Origin: DASQHY01 sp036390175
Lineage (GTDB): Bacteria; Acidobacteriota; Terriglobia; Acidiferrales; UBA7541
Length of the DNA stretch: 5,424 nt
Assembly: GCA_036390175.1 (NCBI GenBank)
Contig: DASWCG010000150.1
Span: 1 to 5,424 of the forward strand
Reading direction: 5' to 3'
Of this stretch, positions 1-4,153 are shown piece by piece. Both the position numbers and the translations under genes were made by a program. The notes beneath the pieces are model-generated. The model was given only the letters and a program-made list of their open reading frames with translations. It was not told the origin of the DNA and ran no database searches. Position 1 is the stretch's first letter. Every line of letters begins with the position of its first letter.

Positions 1-77
1 GGAATGGGCTCAGGTTCCGGGCGGTATTCGTCTTCGTCGTCGTAGAGGGTTTCTGCGGTGCGCTGCGGATCGGGCAT
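1..77 (-). CDS. N-terminal fragment of an acidic protein of unknown function (runs off the left edge)
   Basis: Reading the minus strand from an ATG at 77-75 gives 25 codons with no stop before the window edge. The peptide begins MPDPQRTAETLYDDEDEYR and continues with a PEPEP stretch. It is rich in Asp, Glu and Pro, as in a disordered cytosolic N-terminus. An in-frame TGA at 83-81 lies two codons upstream, so translation cannot start earlier. No good Shine-Dalgarno is seen before the ATG, which lowers confidence. It lies 121 nt downstream of the small membrane-protein gene on the same strand, so co-transcription is possible, although a GC-rich hairpin lies between them. Function cannot be assigned from this fragment. 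Confidence 0.5.
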   Translation of the reverse strand, partial: MPDPQRTAETLYDDEDEYRPEPEPI

Positions 78-177
78 GCGTCAGGTGGCCGTCATGGCCG
101 CACGGGAACACACCATTCTATCCGAGCGGCGCACATTCTCCAAGCGCGCCGTCTGCACGCGATTTTGCCGGACTCCC

Positions 178-193
178 GCGCGCCCTGGCGCGC
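178..193 (-). terminator. GC-rich hairpin just after the small membrane-protein gene
   Basis: GCGCGC, a CCTG tetraloop and GCGCGC form a perfect 6-bp stem (7 bp counting the inner C/G). On the minus strand it begins 5 nt after the TAG stop at 201-199. The position suits a transcription terminator or an mRNA 3'-end stabiliser. No run of T follows on the minus strand, so it is not a textbook intrinsic terminator. Confidence 0.3.
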
Positions 194-198
194 AAGCC

Positions 199-522
199 CT
201 AGCGCGCGAACATCGAGTAGCTCACACCGCCGCGGACCGGCGCGTTGTCCCCTCGTTGCCGCTCGCGCCGGTTGGAGGCCGCAAGCGCTCGCTCCGCCGG
301 CTGATTGGCAATCCGTTCGAGCGCGTCCGCGATGCGCGACAGTTCCTGCACCAGATGGTCCACGCCGCCCGCGTGGTGCAGCACAACGACGTTGCTGCGG
401 TACAAGTGCAGCACCGCCCAAATCAAGATGCAGGTGATGGCCGTGGCCGCCGCGATGATCATGTCGCGGTCGGAAATGGAGATACTCCGGTGAAAGATCG
501 TAAAGACGTGTTCCGAGAGCAA
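199..522 (-). CDS. small single-pass membrane protein with a short coiled coil, unknown function
   Basis: A 107-residue protein of no family I recognise. Residues 1-20 are mixed polar, residues 21-41 (MIIAAATAITCILIWAVLHLY) form one hydrophobic membrane helix, and residues 54-75 form an amphipathic helix. In that helix L57, L61, I64, L68 and I71 follow the 4-3 spacing of a coiled coil, suggesting self-association or a partner. The last 30 residues are Arg-rich and probably disordered. The start is TTG at 522-520, chosen because GGGAGGGA sits 5 nt upstream of it. The only early in-frame ATG (462-460, residue 21) has no ribosome-binding site and would remove the segment before the membrane helix. 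It is divergent from the LPPGL-repeat gene. The overlapping plus-strand reading frame has no comparable protein features and was discarded. Confidence 0.7.
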   Translation of the reverse strand: MLSEHVFTIFHRSISISDRDMIIAAATAITCILIWAVLHLYRSNVVVLHHAGGVDHLVQELSRIADALERIANQPAERALAASNRRERQRGDNAPVRGGVSYSMFAR

Positions 523-525
523 TAT

Positions 526-533
526 TCCCTCCC
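526..533 (-). promoter_or_regulatory. Shine-Dalgarno that selects a TTG start
   Basis: On the minus strand this reads GGGAGGGA, and its GGAGG core ends 5 nt before TTG at 522-520. The match and spacing are good, whereas the in-frame ATG 60 nt further on has no such site. Confidence 0.6.
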
Positions 534-596
534 GGCTGGGGCTAAATCTGAGACCTTCCCTGTAGAGGCGTTCTGAGGGCTAGGCGCGACGCCTTC

Positions 597-602
597 ATTC
601 TA
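597..602 (-). promoter_or_regulatory. possible -10 box for the small membrane-protein gene
   Basis: The minus strand reads TAGAAT, five of six matches to TATAAT, about 75 nt upstream of the TTG start. No convincing -35 hexamer is found 16-18 nt further upstream, so this is a weak call. Confidence 0.2.
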
Positions 603-626
603 GCAAAACAGCCCCGAATCTTCCTA

Positions 627-655
627 TGGGAAAATGTGCGCGCGCAAAGTAGAAT
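627..655 (+). promoter_or_regulatory. possible promoter of the LPPGL-repeat gene
   Basis: TAGAAT at 650-655 (five of six to the -10 consensus) lies 17 nt after TGGGAA at 627-632, which matches the -35 consensus at only three of six positions. The predicted start of transcription near 662 would leave a leader of about 20 nt carrying the GAAGGAGGT ribosome-binding site. The -10 is reasonable and the -35 is poor. Confidence 0.3.
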
Positions 656-668
656 CATGCTTGGCTGT

Positions 669-677
669 GAAGGAGGT
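669..677 (+). promoter_or_regulatory. strong Shine-Dalgarno fixing the start at 681
   Basis: GAAGGAGGT is close to a perfect anti-16S match and lies 3 nt before ATG at 681 (6 nt counted from the end of the GAAGGA core). It rules out the in-frame upstream ATGs at 636 and 657, which would also place extra residues before the signal peptide. Confidence 0.75.
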
Positions 678-680
678 CCC

Positions 681-1142
681 ATGAACATACGAAACATTCG
701 CCGATTCTTGATTTTGCTGTTTGCCTTGGCGCTGCTTCCTACTGGGAGCCTCGCCCAGGGAAAGGGGCAAGGCAAAGGAAAGGGCAAAGGGCACTCTGAT
801 CAGGGCGACGACGACCGCTCCGGAAAACTGCCCGTCTTTGCCGACCATGACCGCGACCTCATTGTTAAGTATTACCAGGGTGGAAGCTCCGGCTTGCCCC
901 CGGGTCTCGCCAAGCGCGGCGGCCACCTTCCGCCGGGACTCGAAAGACAACTCGAGCGCAACGGTACGCTCCCGCCCGGCTTGCAAAAGAAGTTGCAGCC
1001 GTTCCCCCCCGAACTCGAGCGCCAGCTTCCCCCTTGCCCGCCTTCCTATCAGCGGGGGATCATTGGCGCGCACATCGTGGTCTTCAACCGCAGCACGCGG
1101 CTCATCGTGGACGTCGTCAAGAATGTGGTGGTGACTAGGTGA
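681..1142 (+). CDS. secreted LPPGL-repeat protein, weakly CigR/RcnB-like
   Basis: A 153-residue exported protein. Residues 1-25 are a signal peptide: basic MNIRNIRR, a hydrophobic FLILLFALALL core, and likely cleavage after SLA25. The mature protein starts with a Gly-Lys tract (26-37, alternating GKG/QGK), then an acidic patch (D40-D45). Three LPPGL motifs follow at 72, 83 and 97, spaced 11 and 14 residues apart, and then a degenerate PPELERQLPP copy at 109-118. The C-terminal part (123-153) is a beta-rich segment in which basic and hydrophobic residues alternate (VVFNRSTRLIVDVVKNVV). This order of signal peptide, LPPGL repeats and a short V-D-V tail resembles the CigR/RcnB-like periplasmic families. 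The link is based on motif flavour, and no biochemical role can be given. A single Cys (C119) lies in the mature part. The gene stands alone, with 158 nt to its divergent neighbour and 282 nt to the next gene. Confidence 0.8.
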   Translation: MNIRNIRRFLILLFALALLPTGSLAQGKGQGKGKGKGHSDQGDDDRSGKLPVFADHDRDLIVKYYQGGSSGLPPGLAKRGGHLPPGLERQLERNGTLPPGLQKKLQPFPPELERQLPPCPPSYQRGIIGAHIVVFNRSTRLIVDVVKNVVVTR

Positions 1143-1308
1143 GGCACTCTGCCGGAATTTCCCTTCATTTTGCCGCGCGACGCTGGCTTGCGGCGCATTG
1201 CCTAGTCTCTGCGGGGTTTGCAGGCCGCTCCATGTTGCGGGGACTAGTAATGGCGGACAGCTTGGTATTCCCCGCCCTCAAACTGGCCTTCGTGCCAGTA
1301 GCCATGAT

Positions 1309-1337
1309 TTGTTCAATGGTTTAGTATCTGTTATGTT
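1309..1337 (+). promoter_or_regulatory. possible promoter of the PilZ gene
   Basis: TTGTTC (1309-1314) and TATGTT (1332-1337) are separated by 17 nt. They match the sigma-70 consensus at three and four of six positions. The local A/T richness contrasts with the GC-rich surroundings. Transcription would begin near 1344, giving a leader of about 80 nt that opens with the hairpin at 1342-1357. Confidence 0.35.
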
Positions 1338-1341
1338 ACAC

Positions 1342-1357
1342 GCCGGTAGTGACCGGC
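1342..1357 (+). repeat. perfect 6-bp hairpin at the probable 5' end of the PilZ transcript
   Basis: GCCGGT, loop AGTG, ACCGGC. It is fully complementary with a tetraloop and high GC. No T run follows, so it is more likely an mRNA 5' structure or an operator dyad than a terminator. Confidence 0.4.
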
Positions 1358-1395
1358 CATGTTTCAAGTGGCTTCGGGAAACGACGGCCCACTGG

Positions 1396-1417
1396 TCCCC
1401 CGAGGCCTCGCAGGGGA
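1396..1417 (+). promoter_or_regulatory. hairpin that would cover the PilZ ribosome-binding site
   Basis: TCCCC (1396-1400) is complementary to GGGGA (1413-1417). Inside it, CGA/TCG (1401-1403 with 1408-1410) close a GGCC loop, leaving a 2-nt CA bulge. The right arm is the Shine-Dalgarno AGGGGA (1412-1417) of the gene starting at 1425, so a folded stem would block translation. No known riboswitch consensus, including c-di-GMP-I, was recognised. Confidence 0.35.
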
Positions 1418-1424
1418 AAACCCA

Positions 1425-1724
1425 ATGCCCATCCAGCCCGGGAGATGTGAAACACGCATCGTCACCGTCGTGCCCATATACCTCTCCAGGTCCGATCAAT
1501 TAGCCCCCGTAGAAACGGGCTTCACAGAAAACATCAGTGGTCATGGCGCTCGTGTGTTGACCCGAGGCCAGTGGCGGACGGGCGACCAGGTGGTGATTTC
1601 CTCTCGTCGCGGCAGCCTCCAGTCTCAGGGGCGCGTAGTTTACTCCCAGCCCTTGGCTGGCACCGCAACAGTGATCGGCCTGCAACTCTCCTCTCCCAAA
1701 GGTGATTGGCTCGCTGGTTCGTAG
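1425..1724 (+). CDS. small single-domain PilZ protein (probable c-di-GMP receptor)
   Basis: A 99-residue cytosolic protein consisting of little more than one PilZ domain. PilZ domains bind the second messenger cyclic di-GMP through RxxxR and (D/N)xSxxG motifs. Both are visible: R7-C-E-T-R11 and N36-I-S38-G-H-G41. They are 25 residues apart, as expected for the loop and first strands of the barrel. The remaining strands follow: ARVLT (42-46), DQVVISS (54-60), GRVVYS (69-74) and TVIGLQL (82-88). There is no fused output domain, so it would act on a partner protein, perhaps in motility or exopolysaccharide control, which the neighbours do not reveal. The start at 1425 is chosen over an in-frame ATG at 1359 because AGGGGA lies 7 nt upstream. 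The longer form would add 22 residues encoded by what looks like leader RNA. Confidence 0.75.
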   Translation: MPIQPGRCETRIVTVVPIYLSRSDQLAPVETGFTENISGHGARVLTRGQWRTGDQVVISSRRGSLQSQGRVVYSQPLAGTATVIGLQLSSPKGDWLAGS

Positions 1725-1728
1725 CGGC

Positions 1729-1759
1729 TTGACTGGTCTCGCAACAAACTCTTTAGAAT
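1729..1759 (+). promoter_or_regulatory. probable promoter of the DAHP synthase gene
   Basis: TTGACT (1729-1734, five of six) and TAGAAT (1754-1759, five of six) are good sigma-70 hexamers, though the 19-nt spacer is longer than ideal. The site begins 5 nt after the PilZ stop codon. Transcription would start near 1766 and give a leader of about 130 nt containing the inverted repeats at 1822-1859. A second weaker candidate is TTGCAG (1824-1829), 18 nt, TACACT (1848-1853), which would make the repeats overlap the promoter instead. Confidence 0.4.
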
Positions 1760-1821
1760 CAACACCTTCAAAACCATTGAGGGCACAAGTCACAAATTGC
1801 CAGCCGCGTGTCACCCTTCCA

Positions 1822-1859
1822 ATTTGCAGACCCGCTCTGCCTTGCAGTACACTGCAAAT
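1822..1859 (+). repeat. nested inverted repeats of TTGCAG/CTGCAA in the DAHP synthase leader
   Basis: Three related half-sites are present. ATTTGCAG (1822-1829) is perfectly complementary to CTGCAAAT (1852-1859). TTGCAGT (1842-1848) is perfectly complementary to ACTGCAA (1851-1857). In addition GCAGA (1826-1830) pairs with TCTGC (1836-1840). The right-hand CTGCAA can pair with only one partner at a time, so two alternative RNA folds exist. As DNA, the 1842-1857 palindrome (2-nt centre) plus the outlying copy at 1822 also looks like a repressor operator. It lies 39 nt before the start codon. Confidence 0.5.
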
Positions 1860-1897
1860 CTCTCATCCGCAATCATGAGCTGTCCGGGGAGCCGTCC

Positions 1898-2926
1898 ATG
1901 CTAGTCGTCATGCAAGCCCACGCCACCGAAGAGCAGGTCCGCGAAGTCTGCAAGCGCATCGAAAGCTTCGGTCTGAAAGCCCACCCCATTCCCGGGTCGA
2001 TGCGCACCGCCATCGGCATCACGGGCAATAGCGGCGCCGTTGACATCGGCACCCTCGAATCTCTTCCCGGCGTCGTCGAGTGTATTCCCGTCAGCAAGCC
2101 CTATAAGCTGGTCAGCCGCGATGCCAAAGAGGAAGACACCATCATTCGCATCCCCGCTCCCGCTGGGGAGGTTTCCATCGGCGGCCAGGCCATCGTGATG
2201 ATTGCCGGTCCGTGCGCCGTCGAAAGCGAAGCCCAGGCCATGGCCATCGCCGAACAGGTTGCCGGCGCGGGAGTCCGCCTGTTCCGCGGCGGCGCCTACA
2301 AGCCGCGCACTTCCCCGTACAGCTTTCAAGGCATGGGGGAACAGGGCCTGAAAATCCTCGCGAAGGTTCGCGGGCGCTTTGGCCTGGGCATCGTCACCGA
2401 GGCGATTGACAACGAAAGCCTCGACCTGGTCGAAGAGTATGCCGACGTCATTCAGATTGGCGCGCGCAACATGCAGAATTTTTCGCTTCTCAAACGTGCC
2501 GGGCGCGCCCGCAAGCCCGTCCTGCTCAAGCGCGGCATGTCGGCCACCCTCGACGAATTCCTGATGGCTGCGGAATACATCCTTTCCGAGGGCAACTACA
2601 GCGTGATCCTCTGCGAGCGTGGCGTGCGCACTTTCGCGGACCATTCGCGCAACACCCTCGACCTGACCATCATCCCCGCAGTGAAGAAGCGCAGCCACCT
2701 TCCCATTCTCGTGGATCCCAGCCACGGAACCGGACGCCGCCACAAAGTGCTCCCGCTGTCGCGCGCCGCTGTTGCCGTCGGCGCCGATGGCCTTCTCGTC
2801 GAAGTCCACCATGAGCCCGACAAAGCCCTCTCGGACGGAATGCAATCCATTCTTCCTGGCGAATTTCAGCTCCTCGCCGAAGAAGTCCGCCAGATCGCTG
2901 CGGTGGTTCATCGCACAGTCAACTGA
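1898..2926 (+). CDS. aroF: 3-deoxy-7-phosphoheptulonate (DAHP) synthase, class I, with N-terminal regulatory domain
   Basis: A cytosolic enzyme of 342 residues that condenses phosphoenolpyruvate and erythrose 4-phosphate to DAHP, the first step of the shikimate pathway. Residues 1 to about 85 form a ferredoxin/ACT-like domain, which in the Thermotoga maritima homologue mediates feedback inhibition by Tyr and Phe. Residues 95-340 are the TIM barrel. Visible motifs are AGPCAVES (103-110), KPRTSP (135-140), GARNMQNF (188-195), LLKRG (209-213), CERGVRTF (239-246), DPSHGTGRR (273-281) and VEVHHEP (301-307). The four metal ligands are all present: C106, H276, E302 and D313. Each is offset by exactly +4 from the T. 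maritima positions as I recall them. Length matches that family (about 338). The start at 1898 has CGGGGAG upstream. A longer GTG start at 1808 would translate the leader repeats and is unlikely. The gene stands alone, with no other shikimate gene adjacent. Some genomes name this type aroG or aroA(f). Confidence 0.95.
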   Translation: MLVVMQAHATEEQVREVCKRIESFGLKAHPIPGSMRTAIGITGNSGAVDIGTLESLPGVVECIPVSKPYKLVSRDAKEEDTIIRIPAPAGEVSIGGQAIVMIAGPCAVESEAQAMAIAEQVAGAGVRLFRGGAYKPRTSPYSFQGMGEQGLKILAKVRGRFGLGIVTEAIDNESLDLVEEYADVIQIGARNMQNFSLLKRAGRARKPVLLKRGMSATLDEFLMAAEYILSEGNYSVILCERGVRTFADHSRNTLDLTIIPAVKKRSHLPILVDPSHGTGRRHKVLPLSRAAVAVGADGLLVEVHHEPDKALSDGMQSILPGEFQLLAEEVRQIAAVVHRTVN

Positions 2927-3013
2927 CCATGGATAGCGTGCCACTCCAGGCCGGCACGGCAGCGCAAGCGTAGTCGAGGAATCCTCTGCGAGTTGTTTGG
3001 TTTTCAAAATTAA

Positions 3014-4153
3014 ATGTCTTCACCATCTATGCCGATGCCCCGCTCCAAGAACCACCGGATCTTGCTGCTCGTTGTCGTACTGCTCGCCGCCGCAACGACC
3101 GAGGTCGCGCTCGAGCATCGCCCCTCGATTCTCCGCCCCGGATTGCGCCTCTGCGCCTACGTCGGCAGCGACGACGGCAACGTCACCGTAATTGATTTGC
3201 CGCGCCTGGCTGTCGTATCAACAATTCCTGTCGGCCCGGCGCCGTCCGGGATGCGCGAGCATCCCACACGCAAAGAGATTTGGGGAGTCAGCACCACGGG
3301 AAACTACGTTTGGGTAATTGACGCGCCCTCCGACAAAGTCGCCGTCCGGATTCCCGTCGGCGCAAACCCGTTTGCCATTGACTTCTCTCCCGACGGTTCT
3401 CGCGCCTACGTCGCGTCTTCGGGATCTTCCACGGTTGTGGCCATCGATTGCCTCACCCGCCAAATCGTCGCGCACGGACGCACGGGCCGCAGGCCGTGGC
3501 TTGCGCGCATCACTCCCGATGGAAAGTACCTGTTGGTTCCCAATCGCGAAGATGGAACTCTGCAGGTTTTCTATGCGGCCTCGCTGCTGCCCGCTGCAAC
3601 GATTCCCGTTGCCGCCGGTCCCGAGCAGGTCGCCGTCCTGCCGGACAGTTCCGTTGCCTTCGTTTCCGCCGTCGCGAGCAACCAGATTTCCGTGGTGGAT
3701 TTGCGCCGCTTCGCGCTGCTGGCCAATCTTCCCGTCGAAGGACCTCCGGCCGATTTGATCTTGAAGCCCGACGGTGGCGAACTCTACGTCACTTCGCCCG
3801 CCTCAAACGGAATGGAAGTGATCAACACCTGGACTCATGAGGTGGCGCAAACGCTGGTCCTCGGCGCCGCACCCACGCGCGGCATCCTGACTTCCGACGC
3901 CGCCGTCCTATATATTTCCGACGCCGCTGCGGGCCGCATCATGCCCGTTGATATCGGAGCTCGCCGGCTCCGCCGGCCTATTCCCGCGGATCAGCAGCCC
4001 GGCCAGTCCCGCCTCGATCCCGAGGAGAACCTTCTGCTTGTTGTCAACGAAGGCTCCGACGATCTCGCCGTCATTCGCGTTCGCACCGGAAGCCTGATCA
4101 CTCTGATCCCGGTCGGCCGTCATCCGCACGACATCGCCGTGAAACTTTTCTAA
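3014..4153 (+). CDS. exported YVTN/YncE-like beta-propeller protein
   Basis: A 379-residue protein. The N-terminus is basic (R10-S-K-N-H-R15), followed by a hydrophobic stretch at 16-28 (ILLLVVVLLAAA) that is a signal peptide or membrane anchor. No lipobox Cys is seen. The rest is a string of about 42-residue repeats of the form (A/L)YV-x7-V-x-VID-x8-IPVG-x2-P-x6-PDG. Repeats begin near residues 48, 88, 131, 172, 214, 256, 298 and 339. Such propellers bind proteins or ligands at cell surfaces or in the periplasm. Catalytic function is rarely known, and none can be claimed here. No Shine-Dalgarno precedes ATG 3014, and the leader is A/T-rich. In-frame ATGs at 3029 and 3035 are equally unsupported, so the true start may be up to 7 residues later. 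It lies 87 nt after the DAHP synthase gene and converges on the GH57 gene with a 4-bp overlap of stop codons. Confidence 0.8.
   Translation: MSSPSMPMPRSKNHRILLLVVVLLAAATTEVALEHRPSILRPGLRLCAYVGSDDGNVTVIDLPRLAVVSTIPVGPAPSGMREHPTRKEIWGVSTTGNYVWVIDAPSDKVAVRIPVGANPFAIDFSPDGSRAYVASSGSSTVVAIDCLTRQIVAHGRTGRRPWLARITPDGKYLLVPNREDGTLQVFYAASLLPAATIPVAAGPEQVAVLPDSSVAFVSAVASNQISVVDLRRFALLANLPVEGPPADLILKPDGGELYVTSPASNGMEVINTWTHEVAQTLVLGAAPTRGILTSDAAVLYISDAAAGRIMPVDIGARRLRRPIPADQQPGQSRLDPEENLLLVVNEGSDDLAVIRVRTGSLITLIPVGRHPHDIAVKLF

Larger units (their letters stand above)
1143..1424 (+). other. non-coding stretch of 282 nt between the LPPGL-repeat and PilZ genes
   Basis: A GTG-started frame of 61 codons (1139-1324) overlaps the previous stop but has no ribosome-binding site or recognisable protein character, so I treat the region as non-coding. 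No strong intrinsic terminator is visible after 1142. A loose 5-bp GCCGC/GCGGC stem (1172-1194) has a 13-nt loop and no T run. The right half (1309-1424) holds a possible promoter and two hairpins, listed separately. Confidence 0.5.

Noticed and set aside
58..576. Open frame of 172 codons on the plus strand over the small membrane-protein gene
   Set aside because: The product is Arg/Ala-rich with no membrane segment or motif, while the minus-strand frame has a Shine-Dalgarno, a membrane helix and a coiled coil.
766..790. Simple repeat of AAGGGCAAGGC-like units
   Set aside because: It is the coding sequence of the Gly-Lys tract in the LPPGL-repeat protein and needs no separate explanation.
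1139..1324. GTG-started 61-codon frame overlapping the end of the LPPGL-repeat gene
   Set aside because: The stop/start overlap looks like translational coupling, but there is no ribosome-binding site and the predicted peptide has no consistent character. It could be a decayed or spurious frame.
1340..1424. c-di-GMP-I (GEMM) riboswitch before the PilZ gene
   Set aside because: The idea is attractive given the gene, but the conserved GEMM blocks are absent, so only unassigned hairpins can be reported.
2938..2957. GTGCC/GGCAC stem after the DAHP synthase stop, followed by a GAGG/CCTC mini-stem at 2975-2986
   Set aside because: The stems are 5 and 4 bp, and only an interrupted T-rich stretch lies about 10 nt further on. 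This is too weak to call a terminator, though the 87-nt gap is short enough that read-through to the propeller gene is possible.
1901..3007. Open frame of 368 codons on the minus strand opposite the DAHP synthase gene
   Set aside because: It mirrors a GC-rich, well-identified gene codon for codon, has no recognisable domain, and shows a composition (many Gly, Ala, Asp, His) typical of an antisense shadow.
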